Source: Niastella yeongjuensis (GTDB lineage: Bacteria; Bacteroidota; Bacteroidia; Chitinophagales; Chitinophagaceae). Taken from it: a DNA stretch of 64,000 nucleotides. Every line of letters begins with the position of its first letter. The first letter of the stretch is position 1. The notes under the pieces are model-generated. The model had not been told where the DNA came from and did not search any database. It was given only the letters and a program-made list of their open reading frames with translations. Shown here piece by piece: positions 51,548-59,830 of this stretch. The stretch lies in the NCBI RefSeq assembly GCF_900110245.1, contig NZ_FOCZ01000004.1, positions 496,001 through 560,000 on the forward strand, read 5' to 3'. Both the position numbers and the translations under genes were made by a program.

Positions 51548-52693
51548 TTATTGTGCACTTAGTTTTGTATGCGTAAAAACAAAATGGGCGGGAATGTCGC
51601 CGGTCTCCACATCCCATTTTCGTTTTCCATCGGGGGTAAAACAGTAAAGGCGACCGGGAATAAGGTAGTCCTTTGCATCAGTCACATAGATCTCCCTGGT
51701 TTCGGGATTCACCGCTATACCATAAGGGATGGTTATCTTCTTTTCTGTGCCATCTGTTATGAAACTCCGGTTCACCACTGCTTTTTCCCTGGTGTTTATG
51801 ATAGCATAGGTAATAGTATTCCTATTGGTGATATAACTCCACTCCGTACTGTATACATAGGCCGAGTCGCCGCAAATGGTCAAATTACTGGCAGGCAGGT
51901 TCAACACATCGGATACTTTATCGTAAGCATCGAGGATATAGGTGTTGGAAGGAACGGTTTTATAATCGCCGCGCGAAGTGACGTAAATATTACCATCACT
52001 ATCCAGTTTCATGCGGTCGAGGTTGATGCCCACCGTGATCTTCTTTGTTTCTTTGAAAGCATTGAGATCGATCACAGACACAGTATTGTCGTAATCAGGC
52101 ACCCGGTAACCGCCGGAATTGGCCACATACAACTTATTGTTCCGGATCACCATCTCTTCGGGCTGATAGCCAACTACGCAGGTGTCTTTTACCGTAAGCG
52201 TGGTGGTGTCTATCCGGGCCACATAGCCTAACCGCGCATTGGGATCGATCTTTACCTCACCGGCGTAAGAGCTTACATAGGCATACCCCTTATTGAAGGT
52301 GATGTATCGACAATTTGGGATTGAAATAATACCAATGTGTTTGGCGGTGGCAACATCCATCACTTCTACCAAATTTGATACATTGATCACCGCATACAGC
52401 TTGCCGCCGTAGATCTGGATGTCGTTGCCTACATCCCCCAGTCCCAATTCTATCTGCCGGTTGCGGGTGTTAAAAATATTTTTGGTGTAAACGCCGGATT
52501 CATAATCAAAATAATCCAGCGAAGCTTTGCCGCTGCCCATATTGGCTTCATTCAGCAGAAAGAATCCTTTAATAGGCCCCGACTCACCTGTTGTCACCTG
52601 CGTAGTGGTGGGTGGCACGGCAGCCTCCTCTTTTCGACAGGCGCAAAAAGCGAATAACAGCAGGCACCAATAATAAACTTGTACTTTTTTCAT
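51548..52693 (-). CDS. BtuG-like beta-propeller surface lipoprotein, cobalamin capture
   Basis: 381 residues with signal peptide and lipobox (FAFCAC, C19). The mature part is a YncE/DUF5074-type seven-bladed propeller: GFFLLNEANMGSGKASLDYFDYE, VGNDIQIYGGKLYAVINVSNLVEVMD, KGYAYVSSYAG, NNKLYVANSGGY, IYVTSRGDY, NPETREIYVTDAKDY. BtuG binds cobalamin with very high affinity at the cell surface and docks on BtuB. It is 9 bp downstream of the btuB-like gene, the order expected for a functional pair. Confidence 0.85.
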   Translation of the reverse strand: MKKVQVYYWCLLLFAFCACRKEEAAVPPTTTQVTTGESGPIKGFFLLNEANMGSGKASLDYFDYESGVYTKNIFNTRNRQIELGLGDVGNDIQIYGGKLYAVINVSNLVEVMDVATAKHIGIISIPNCRYITFNKGYAYVSSYAGEVKIDPNARLGYVARIDTTTLTVKDTCVVGYQPEEMVIRNNKLYVANSGGYRVPDYDNTVSVIDLNAFKETKKITVGINLDRMKLDSDGNIYVTSRGDYKTVPSNTYILDAYDKVSDVLNLPASNLTICGDSAYVYSTEWSYITNRNTITYAIINTREKAVVNRSFITDGTEKKITIPYGIAVNPETREIYVTDAKDYLIPGRLYCFTPDGKRKWDVETGDIPAHFVFTHTKLSAQ

Positions 52694-52702
52694 AATTGGT
52701 TT

Positions 52703-54718
52703 TTACAGTGTAACAGTGCAAATGAACTTAACATTGGTTCCGGGCATAGGATAAGAAAGCACCACTTCGTATTGCTGGTTCAACACATTGTTTACTTCAG
52801 CAGTAAAACGGAATTGGTGTTTATGCAACAGCATTTCTTTTGAGAAGGACAGGTCGTGGGTATACCAGGGTCTGAAATAATTCTCTGGTATATTGGCTAC
52901 AGCCGTATACCGGTAACCGGTGTAAATGAAACTATAGTTAAGGCTATAACTTTTATAAGTTGGATTAATGATCACCGAACCGCTGTGCCAGGGCGTATAA
53001 GGGATCTGGCCGCCATAATAATCACTGCTAACGTCGGTAAAATCCTGTGCCTTCTGGTAGGTATAACTAAGGCGGGCATTGATGTTGGTTTCCTTTTTCA
53101 ATTGCCAGTTGGTTTGAACCGCCACGTCGAGGCCCTTTATTTTTACATAACCCAGGTTCACCATCGTCCAGCGGAACTGGTTGCTGGTGGGCATGGCAAC
53201 AATTTTGTTCTTTACCTGGTTATAATAACCGTCTACCTGCATTTCAATCCGTTTCAACGCAGTGTTTGTCAAATTACAGGCGTAGGTAACCCCTACATCA
53301 TATTGGGTGGTATATTCAGGATCTAATAGCTTGTTCCCAATGAACGTATAGTACAGATCGTTCAATGTAGGCATGCGGAAAATGCGTTTATAAAAAGCGC
53401 GAACGTTGAGGTCTTTGTTCGCAAAGGGTTTGTACGAAAAGATCACCGAAGGCGTGTATTCATTTTTATCACTCGCGGCACTCCCTGCCGTAACAGTTGT
53501 TTCGTGTACATAGGTACCCAGCAGCGAAGCCTGCAATTTTACCCGTTGCCAGTCAAACGAGGTAGCCACAGCACCTAAGCCGGTATAACGCCGCGGATAC
53601 ACAAAATCATACAGGTCTGCCTTTAGGGTATTATAGATAAAATCGCCGGCCACATTGATGCTCCAATAAGGTAAGATGGTAAAAAGGTTAGCTGAAGAAA
53701 AATAAACCTCCTGTTGTTTATAGTGGTTGTTTACATACATGGTACTAACATCGAGGCGGGGATCGGATAAATAATGCAGGTAATCGTTGGCGTATTTACC
53801 ATTCAGCTGCAGGCTGTAATGACTGCTGTAATTTTTCCGGAACGATGATTGCAAAAAGAAGTTGTTATCCCACTGCTTGTCCTGATGCGTGAATTTTCCC
53901 GGCTCCTCCCGAACAACAGCACCGGGATAACCACGCGCTGAAGTATAGTAATAAACCTTTGCTTTCCATTCCCCATTCGTGATCTTTCCAAACAGTCCGC
54001 CTTCCAGCCGCATCGACTCCACCTTGCCATTTTTCCGGCTCTCTGTTGTATCGTAACCGTCTTTTTTCGAGTAGCTGAATTTGTATCTGCCGGTGGTGTA
54101 TACGTATTCTGCGTTGACGGAACTTTTAATGCGGTCGTTTAGTTTGTGCTCCCACAACACAGAAGGATTGATGGTACCGAAGGAACCGCCTTTTATCGTA
54201 CCCTTTACATTATCATTTTTACCGGGTGTAAATTCCGGGATGCGGGTAGTCATGTATACAGAACCCGCCGAAGCAAAATCTTTGGCCGATTGAAAAATGG
54301 CACTTCGCTGTCCATTATAAAGTGTTATAGCAGTCATGTTATCCAGCGAAAAACGCCCCAGGTCAATGGTCCCATTTTGTGCATTGCCCAGTTCTATGCC
54401 ATCATAAAACACACCTACGTGCTGTGTGCCCAGGCTTCGGATATTGACGGTTTTTAAGCCACCTACACCGCCATAATCTTTTATTTGCACCCCGGCAAAA
54501 TACCGGATGGCATCCGCCACCGAATGCGCACTCAGGTTATTGAGCGCCGTACCAGATAACGATTGCACCGGAATGATCTCTTTATTTACCCGGTCACGGG
54601 CAACCACCACCGAATCAAGACTGGTCACCTTAACGGAATCGGTCTGTTGTGCAAGGGCGCTGCATGCATGACAGACAAGCAGCAAAACAGTTGTGCATTT
54701 AAGCAATGAAGGGGTCAC
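52703..54718 (-). CDS. BtuB-like TonB-dependent cobalamin receptor
   Basis: 671 residues. Signal peptide, then a TonB-box region (VKVTSLDSVVVARDRVN), plug domain (VADAIRYFAGVQIKDYGGVGG, VNIRSLGTQHVGVFYDGIELGNAQNG) and a 22-strand barrel to the C-terminal KFICTVTL. Length is typical of BtuB (about 600-700) and much shorter than SusC. Placement under a cobalamin riboswitch and beside a BtuG-like gene makes B12 the very likely ligand. It would pass cobalamin to a periplasmic BtuF/BtuCD system, which is not in the window. Confidence 0.9.
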   Translation of the reverse strand: MTPSLLKCTTVLLLVCHACSALAQQTDSVKVTSLDSVVVARDRVNKEIIPVQSLSGTALNNLSAHSVADAIRYFAGVQIKDYGGVGGLKTVNIRSLGTQHVGVFYDGIELGNAQNGTIDLGRFSLDNMTAITLYNGQRSAIFQSAKDFASAGSVYMTTRIPEFTPGKNDNVKGTIKGGSFGTINPSVLWEHKLNDRIKSSVNAEYVYTTGRYKFSYSKKDGYDTTESRKNGKVESMRLEGGLFGKITNGEWKAKVYYYTSARGYPGAVVREEPGKFTHQDKQWDNNFFLQSSFRKNYSSHYSLQLNGKYANDYLHYLSDPRLDVSTMYVNNHYKQQEVYFSSANLFTILPYWSINVAGDFIYNTLKADLYDFVYPRRYTGLGAVATSFDWQRVKLQASLLGTYVHETTVTAGSAASDKNEYTPSVIFSYKPFANKDLNVRAFYKRIFRMPTLNDLYYTFIGNKLLDPEYTTQYDVGVTYACNLTNTALKRIEMQVDGYYNQVKNKIVAMPTSNQFRWTMVNLGYVKIKGLDVAVQTNWQLKKETNINARLSYTYQKAQDFTDVSSDYYGGQIPYTPWHSGSVIINPTYKSYSLNYSFIYTGYRYTAVANIPENYFRPWYTHDLSFSKEMLLHKHQFRFTAEVNNVLNQQYEVVLSYPMPGTNVKFICTVTL

Positions 54719-54747
54719 AGTTGTTTGATTACTTTATTATTACAATG

Positions 54748-54846
54748 AAGCAGGAAGTAGGAAGTAAGAGGTAGGAAATACGAAGAATCTGTATCTCTGA
54801 CTTCTTACTTCCTACTTCTTACCTCCTACTTCTTACCTCCTACCTC
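54748..54846. repeat. Opposed short-word repeats inside the B12 operon
   Basis: GAAGCAGGAAGTAGGAAGTAAG (54748 on) and the inverse words CTTCTTACTTCCTACTTC repeated to 54846 form two arms around a short loop. It separates the DUF5074 gene from btuB and could act as an intra-operon attenuator or stabilising hairpin (inference). Same family as 23034-23180. Confidence 0.75.
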
Positions 54847-55986
54847 TTAATGGAATACCGCTATTGAAGGAAACCAATAGCCGCTATAAGGCAGATCACT
54901 GATCTGTGAACCGGTAGCTGCATTATAAATAACCAGGTCGTTCACGGAAAAATGGGTGGTAAAACCCTGTTCAACTGTGGTAACTACCACTGTGTTGTTC
55001 GAAGCATCATACCCAACACCGGAGCCATACGTTTCCTTACCAGATGCAATGGTTATAAATGGCGCCGACAACGAAGAAGAGTTTCCAACTACATATTTGT
55101 AAATAGTAGTAGCGCCTGCGAAAGTGGCGTTATTCGCAAGGAAGATTTCGTTTGCTGTAGTAGAAGCGGTGATAGAACCCGGATGCCAGGCACCCCATGA
55201 ATTGTTTGCAGTGAAGGGCAAAGTAACCGTAGTGGTCGTCAACGTTACAGGATCGATGCGTACCAGCGAAGTACCACCGGCACACCATACCGCACCATCA
55301 GCCGTTTTAGCAAAACCAACAGCGATGTTTGGTATGGTTTTCACAACAACATTGGTAGTGGCATTTAAAACAACCACGCCGGCAGATTGTGATAAGGCAA
55401 ACACAAAGTTGCCTGACTTGGTCAAATCGCCTACCTGACCTGAAATAGAAGCGCCGGATAATTTAGTACCTACGGTTAAACCAGGTAACGAAACAGGATA
55501 AATACCAGACTGGCTGCTGATAAGGCCATGTGTGGCATCAACGCCCACAAAGGCACGCCAGTCGTTGGAAGAACTGGCTGCAATACGACCAGATTCAACC
55601 AGTGTATTTTCATCGCATACTACCAGGGGGCCACCTACTTTAGATACCAGGTATAGTTTACCGTTAAAGATAGTACCATACTGTAACGTAGAGGTAGCCG
55701 GATTGAGGTTTTTGGTTGGATTGTTCTTTACAAAAAGACTGTCACCCAGTGTTCCGGTTGCATAATCATAAAAGTTCACCTCACCGGTTCCATGGCCATA
55801 CCAGCCTTCATTGATCAGGTAAAAACCACCCGTGTAAGAATTGAGCAAAGCAGCTTTTTGAGACACCCTGCCGTTGGTTAACAGATCGGTTTGCTGATCA
55901 AATGGCTGATCTACATTTTTTGAACAGGACGTAAACAGAACTACTACGCTTACGGCCAATAAGGCTAAACGTTTAATGGATTTCAT
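54847..55986 (-). CDS. DUF5074-type lipoprotein, first gene of the B12 operon
   Basis: 379 residues with signal peptide and lipobox (VVLFTSC, C21). A propeller-like repeat pattern (GGFYLINEGWYGHGTGEVNFYDY, GTIFNGKLYLVSKVGGPLVV, GNFVFALSQSAGVVVLNATT, VWCAGGTSLVRID, TTIYKYVVG, SPSIAVFH end) resembles the BtuG-like protein three genes on, so the operon encodes two propeller lipoproteins. It is the first gene behind the cobalamin riboswitch. Its last codon is directly followed by the word-repeat arm. Confidence 0.82.
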   Translation of the reverse strand: MKSIKRLALLAVSVVVLFTSCSKNVDQPFDQQTDLLTNGRVSQKAALLNSYTGGFYLINEGWYGHGTGEVNFYDYATGTLGDSLFVKNNPTKNLNPATSTLQYGTIFNGKLYLVSKVGGPLVVCDENTLVESGRIAASSSNDWRAFVGVDATHGLISSQSGIYPVSLPGLTVGTKLSGASISGQVGDLTKSGNFVFALSQSAGVVVLNATTNVVVKTIPNIAVGFAKTADGAVWCAGGTSLVRIDPVTLTTTTVTLPFTANNSWGAWHPGSITASTTANEIFLANNATFAGATTIYKYVVGNSSSLSAPFITIASGKETYGSGVGYDASNNTVVVTTVEQGFTTHFSVNDLVIYNAATGSQISDLPYSGYWFPSIAVFH

Positions 55987-56142
55987 TCGTGAAATGGTTA
56001 TAGTTAATAATTAGTGAAACGCATAATTATTAACCTCCGGGAAGGGATTGTCACCCATGCACAATGCCAACAGTAAAAATGGAAATACAATAGGTATTTA
56101 CATTCCAGCTTCGATCCCCGAAAGCTATGAATTGCTGAGTGC

Positions 56143-56325
56143 TTAGGCAGGTCTTCTGACTTACTCCCCCGGGTCCTGTCTTCCCATCCTCTTGATAATT
56201 AGAGAACAGTGACTGAGGTGGGACCCTGGTTATCGGAGCTTACAGCTGCGGGCCAGTTCCGGATTTACACCGGATTCCCTTTTAATCCCTGACTTTTTAC
56301 AATCAGGGAACCAAAAGCGATGCAA
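56143..56325 (-). promoter_or_regulatory. Cobalamin (AdoCbl) riboswitch
   Basis: On the minus strand, reading from 56325: GGTTCCC hairpin arm, AAAAGGGAATCCGGTG, GTAAATCCGGAAC, TGGCCCGCAGCTGTAA, the B12-box core CAGTCACTG, GGGAAGACAGG, and the terminal AGTCAGAAGACCTGCC. These are the conserved blocks of the class I cobalamin riboswitch in the right order. About 155 bp separate it from the first start codon, which must hold the expression platform. It would repress the six-gene operon when adenosylcobalamin is plentiful. Confidence 0.96.
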
Positions 56326-56330
56326 ATATA
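56323..56330 (-). promoter_or_regulatory. Promoter -7 element of the B12 operon
   Basis: Minus-strand TATATTTG (plus 56323-56330), an exact TAnnTTTG match placed so that transcription starts at the first bases of the riboswitch. A clear -33 element is not seen. Confidence 0.6.
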
Positions 56331-56393
56331 TAAGCTTCTCTGTTAGCGGCGGTAAATGGCATTAATAATTTAATTCACACAATGGGTATAAGC

Positions 56394-56497
56394 CCCCCTC
56401 CGGCTCCTCCGCCAGCTGGCGGAGAGAGCTATAACAAATGTTAATTTATTGTAATTCCCCCCTCTATTGGAGGGGGGTTAGGGGGAGGTGAAACTTT
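56394..56497. repeat. Hairpin-forming intergenic repeats (CCGCCAGCTGGCGG core and GGGGGTTAGGGGGAGG)
   Basis: CTCCGCCAGCTGGCGGAG is a perfect palindrome near 56406-56424. Further right CCCCCCTC-TATT-GGAGGGGGG forms a second hairpin, followed by TTAGGGGGAGG. The palindrome core also occurs in the terminator at 14962-15021 and, with one change, at 6397-6418. Confidence 0.75.
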
Positions 56498-56512
56498 TTT
56501 CGTAAATTTGTA

Positions 56513-56520
56513 AGGTAAAC
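56513..56520 (+). promoter_or_regulatory. Putative -7 promoter element for the marR operon
   Basis: TAAATTTG, an exact TAnnTTTG match, 18 bp upstream of the ATG at 56539, giving a very short leader. Confidence 0.55.
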
Positions 56521-56538
56521 TAACAAGTTTTACTGACA

Positions 56539-56967
56539 ATGCCACCAATTAAATTATCATCTTCCCTGCGTATGGCAGTTGCAGCCCTGCATAAGGGATT
56601 ACGCAAGCAGGCCTCTTATACATCGTCTTATTCCATGACCGAGCTGGAAACCATCGGTTTTATATCCCGGAATAATGACATCCTGGCATCGGAGCTGGCT
56701 TCACTGACACGAATAACCACTCAGTCGATGTCGCAGATCCTGAAAAAGTTCGAGTCACAGGGACTGATAACGCGTACCGGTTCACCCGATGATAAACGCA
56801 AGGTGCATATTTCTCTTACCCCTGCCGGTGAAAAACTGGTAAAACAAAACAGGTATGAAAGAGATGCCTTCCTGCAAAAAAGGATCGAAACCCTGCTTAC
56901 TGATAAAGAAGTGGCCCTGCTCGAAAAAGTAGTGCCCATTCTGGAAAAACTGGCTGCTGCAGATTAA
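56539..56967 (+). CDS. MarR-family transcriptional regulator
   Basis: 142 residues. Winged helix-turn-helix with ASELASLTRITTQSMSQILKKFESQGLITRTGSPDDKRKVHISLTPAG, where the D-x-R wing motif is typical of MarR. It is first in a three-gene unit with an MFS exporter (37 bp on) and an isochorismatase-like hydrolase, so it probably represses the exporter and is released by a small aromatic ligand, as is common for the family (inference). Confidence 0.93.
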   Translation: MPPIKLSSSLRMAVAALHKGLRKQASYTSSYSMTELETIGFISRNNDILASELASLTRITTQSMSQILKKFESQGLITRTGSPDDKRKVHISLTPAGEKLVKQNRYERDAFLQKRIETLLTDKEVALLEKVVPILEKLAAAD

Positions 56968-57004
56968 CTGATTATTAATTAAAGATGAAGTAGAGGAGCA
57001 AGCA

Positions 57005-58363
57005 ATGAGTTTTACAAATACGTTCAGATCGTTTAAAAGCCGCAATTACAGTTTATTTTTCTTCGGCCAGCTGATCTCCCGCGTTGGCACCTGGATGCAA
57101 CGTACCGCGGTTATTTGGGTAGTGTACACCATGACCCATTCCGTGTTCATGATCGGGTTAACCACTTTTGCCGAACAATTCCCGTCCTTTTTATTATCAC
57201 CCGCCGGTGGTATTGCCGCCGACAGATACAACAAACAAAAGCTGGTGCTGATCACCCAGGTTGTGGCAGCCCTGCAGGCAACCGCATTGGCCATTGTTTA
57301 TATTACCGGGTATCACCAGGTCTGGCTGATCCTTTCGCTGAGTGTGCTGCTGGGTATTGCCAATGCCTTTGAAGTACCGGCGCGTCAGTCGATGGTGAAC
57401 GACCTGATCGACAACAAGGAAGACCTGCCGAATGCCATTGCTATCAACTCGTCGCTTAATAACCTATCCCGTTTACTGGGCCCTGCCCTTTCAGGTTTTG
57501 TACTAGCCCGGTATGGCGCCGGTGTTTGTTTCGCCTCCAACGCCATCAGCTTTATAGCGGTGATCGCCTCCCTGCTTATGATGAAGGTTCCCCAACAACT
57601 CATTACTACAGCAAGAAAAAAATTGTCGGCCGATTTTACAGAAGGATTGAACTATGTAAGGCGCCACCACGAAATAGGCAATACGGTATTGTTACTGGCG
57701 CTCACCTGTTTACTGGTGAACACCTACATCACATTGATCCCTGTTTATGCCAAAGAGATCTTTAATGGCGATGCGGCCACCTATGGTTACCTCAGTGCGT
57801 TTATTGGTTTGGGCGCGGTGATCAGCACCCTGTCTATCGCTTCGCGCAAACCCGGTCATAATATGAAAAAGGTGTTGCGCATCAACATTATTGTGGTGGG
57901 ACTGGCACTGATCGCATTCTCCTATACTCATTACTTCCCCGCGAATTTACTACTGGCTACCGTGTCTGGTTTCGGTACCATGTCGGTGATCCCTATTTGT
58001 AACACCATTATACAACTGGCCTCCACCCCTGCCATGCGCGGCCGCGCCGTAAGCTTTTTTACCATGGCAGCTTTTGGCACTATTCCCATTGGGGCCCTGC
58101 TGGTAGGCTGGTTATCTAATTATATCGGTCCGCAAAATTGTATCCTGGCACAAGGGGTTATTGCTCTTGTGATCGCAGGATGTTTCTCCAGGTTCCTGTC
58201 GGGCGATATGAAAAATGCCAAAGTAGAATCATCAGGTATCAGAACAAGTAATCATTCAAAACAATATCTACATGAATCAACAAACAGCACTGTTAGTGAT
58301 GGACATGCAATTGGGCATCTTACAGAACATGCCCAACGCCAGCCAGGTAGTGGAAACAACTAA
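57005..58363 (+). CDS. MFS transporter (EntS/enterobactin-exporter-like, DUF894 type)
   Basis: 452 residues, twelve hydrophobic segments. It opens FRSFKSRNYSLFFFGQLISRVGTWMQRTAVIWVVY and has SPAGGIAADRYNKQKLVL, motifs of the EntS-like multidrug/siderophore exporter group. The usual end of such proteins lies near FSRFLSGDMKNAK; the frame then runs a further ~45 residues, the last 30 of them overlapping the next gene by 92 bp. That tail looks like loss of the original stop codon rather than functional sequence. Confidence 0.9.
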   Translation: MSFTNTFRSFKSRNYSLFFFGQLISRVGTWMQRTAVIWVVYTMTHSVFMIGLTTFAEQFPSFLLSPAGGIAADRYNKQKLVLITQVVAALQATALAIVYITGYHQVWLILSLSVLLGIANAFEVPARQSMVNDLIDNKEDLPNAIAINSSLNNLSRLLGPALSGFVLARYGAGVCFASNAISFIAVIASLLMMKVPQQLITTARKKLSADFTEGLNYVRRHHEIGNTVLLLALTCLLVNTYITLIPVYAKEIFNGDAATYGYLSAFIGLGAVISTLSIASRKPGHNMKKVLRINIIVVGLALIAFSYTHYFPANLLLATVSGFGTMSVIPICNTIIQLASTPAMRGRAVSFFTMAAFGTIPIGALLVGWLSNYIGPQNCILAQGVIALVIAGCFSRFLSGDMKNAKVESSGIRTSNHSKQYLHESTNSTVSDGHAIGHLTEHAQRQPGSGNN

Positions 58364-58823
58364 GGAGGCCATTGCTAAAGCCCGCGCCAATAACATCCCG
58401 GTAATATATGTAACGCTTACTTTCCGGCCTGAGTTTCCCGAGTTCAACCCCAACAATAAAATGTTCACGGCGTTCAAACAAATGATAGCCGGCACTCCCA
58501 TGGATACCTTTGCGCAGGTACATCCCGATCTGGCGCCTGCAGAAAACGAGATCGTGGTACACAAAAAAAGAGTAAGTGCTTTTGCCGGCAGTGACCTGGA
58601 AATAGTACTTCGTTCTTTAGGCATCAACCACCTGGTACTAACGGGCGTGGCTACCAGCGGCGTGGTACTATCAACTTTACGCGAGGCAGCGGATAAAGAT
58701 TACACGCTTACCGTACTGGCCGATTGTTGTGCAGACCGGGACGACGAAGTACACCGCGTATTGACAACGAAAGTATATCCGCGCCAGGCATCGGTTCTTT
58801 TCGTGCATGAATGGAATAAATAG
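58272..58823 (+). CDS. Isochorismatase-like hydrolase lacking the catalytic cysteine
   Basis: 183 residues. It begins MNQQTALLVMDMQLGI with D11 of the triad, has K98/K99 in IVVHKKRVSAF, and the cis-peptide loop reads TGVATSGVVLSTLREAA. At the position of the nucleophilic cysteine (residue 131) there is Val with Gly130 before it. In true isochorismatases (PhzD, EntB) the cysteine is also absent, so vinyl-ether hydrolysis, not cysteine amidase chemistry, is possible. Co-transcribed with marR and the MFS gene. Confidence 0.85.
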   Translation: MNQQTALLVMDMQLGILQNMPNASQVVETTKEAIAKARANNIPVIYVTLTFRPEFPEFNPNNKMFTAFKQMIAGTPMDTFAQVHPDLAPAENEIVVHKKRVSAFAGSDLEIVLRSLGINHLVLTGVATSGVVLSTLREAADKDYTLTVLADCCADRDDEVHRVLTTKVYPRQASVLFVHEWNK

Positions 58824-58872
58824 ATTTAAGCACCAATACGACTACACTATTGCCATAATACAACCATTATTA

Positions 58873-58955
58873 TGCAATCGGTTACGCATACTAACAGCCA
58901 TCTACATGGCCGAACATTGAGCTATCCTTAAACTTTTTCACTGTAATCGGTTACA
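58873..58955. promoter_or_regulatory. Pair of LacI-type operator-like sites upstream of the xylanase gene
   Basis: TGTAATCGGTTACA at 58942-58955 is a 14-bp palindrome with one mismatch and a central CG, the form of LacI-family operators. A weaker copy, TGCAATCGGTTACGCA, is at 58873-58888. A TAAATTTA near 58973 could be the -7 element of the GH11 gene. No LacI-family gene is in the window. Confidence 0.5.
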
Positions 58956-59006
58956 TGAATGACAAGACTTAGTTAAATTTATAGTTCACTAACAATTCTT
59001 GCCATC

Positions 59007-59738
59007 ATGAGATCAAACACATTCCTATCGGAAGTGACCTGCAAGGTTACTTCCGGAGCAGTCCTTTTGCTGCTCATCACCTGCTCCACCCTGGGAACAG
59101 GCTGCAACAAAAAAAGCAGTATTGCCGAACCCACGCCTGTGGGTGAACGCCTTACCGGTTATGTGAACGAAGATGCCCAGCCTGAAGCAACAGGCAGCAA
59201 CAACGGGTATTTCTGGTCGTTATACCGGGAAGGTGGATCTGGTAATATCACTTTTGGCAATGCAGGCAATTTCGCCATCAGTTACAGCAACGTTACCGAC
59301 ATTGTAGGTGGTAAAGGCTGGAACCCCGGTTCCGCCCGCAACATCGGCTACAATGTGGGCGCCCTTAGCGGCAGTTACAATTTCGTTGGTATCTATGGCT
59401 GGACCACCAACCCGCTGATCGAATATTATGTTGCCGAAATGGGCAATGTCACCGGCGGCACCTATGTAAACAATGTCAGCAGCGATGGACACTCCTACAG
59501 TTTCTACAAATCGCAACGGGTTAACGCACCCTCTATTATCGGCACTGCTACCTTCTGGCAGTACAAAGACACCTGGGGAGGCTCTTCTACCGGGTCGAAC
59601 CGCTCCGTTAACATGACCAACCACATCAACAACTGGCGCAGCCGCGGCGGCCAGGGTTTTGGCAGTTACAATTACCAGATCCTGGCACTGGAAGCCTGGG
59701 GTAACAAGAGTGGTTATATTAATGCTACCGTATGGTAG
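59007..59738 (+). CDS. GH11 endo-1,4-beta-xylanase lipoprotein
   Basis: 243 residues. Signal peptide with lipobox LGTGC (C33), a short linker, then one GH11 jelly-roll: NGYFWSLYREGGSGNITF, GGKGWNPGSARNIGY, the nucleophile block GIYGWTTNPLIEYYVAEM (E139), thumb-side PSIIGTATFWQYKDTW, TNHINNWRSRG, and the acid/base block LALEAWGNKSGYINATVW (E229). Both catalytic glutamates are kept. GH11 enzymes cut xylan internally; lipidation would hold this one at the cell surface. No carbohydrate-binding module or type IX tail. It stands in front of a SUMF1-fold lipoprotein gene. Confidence 0.93.
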   Translation: MRSNTFLSEVTCKVTSGAVLLLLITCSTLGTGCNKKSSIAEPTPVGERLTGYVNEDAQPEATGSNNGYFWSLYREGGSGNITFGNAGNFAISYSNVTDIVGGKGWNPGSARNIGYNVGALSGSYNFVGIYGWTTNPLIEYYVAEMGNVTGGTYVNNVSSDGHSYSFYKSQRVNAPSIIGTATFWQYKDTWGGSSTGSNRSVNMTNHINNWRSRGGQGFGSYNYQILALEAWGNKSGYINATVW

Positions 59739-59781
59739 CAGCGTAATTTTTTTTAGCTCCAGGACAAAGGCAATGGTAAAA

Positions 59782-59807
59782 AGGTCCAGGGTTTTATCCC
59801 TGGACCT
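59782..59807 (+). terminator. Strong hairpin after the xylanase gene
   Basis: AGGTCCAGGG (59782-59791), loop TTTTAT, CCCTGGACCT (59798-59807), a perfect 10-bp stem. Only a weak T-rich tail follows (ATCCTTGTTT), so it may reduce rather than stop transcription into the next gene. Confidence 0.65.
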
Positions 59808-59830
59808 ATCCTTGTTTAACGATTGACACT

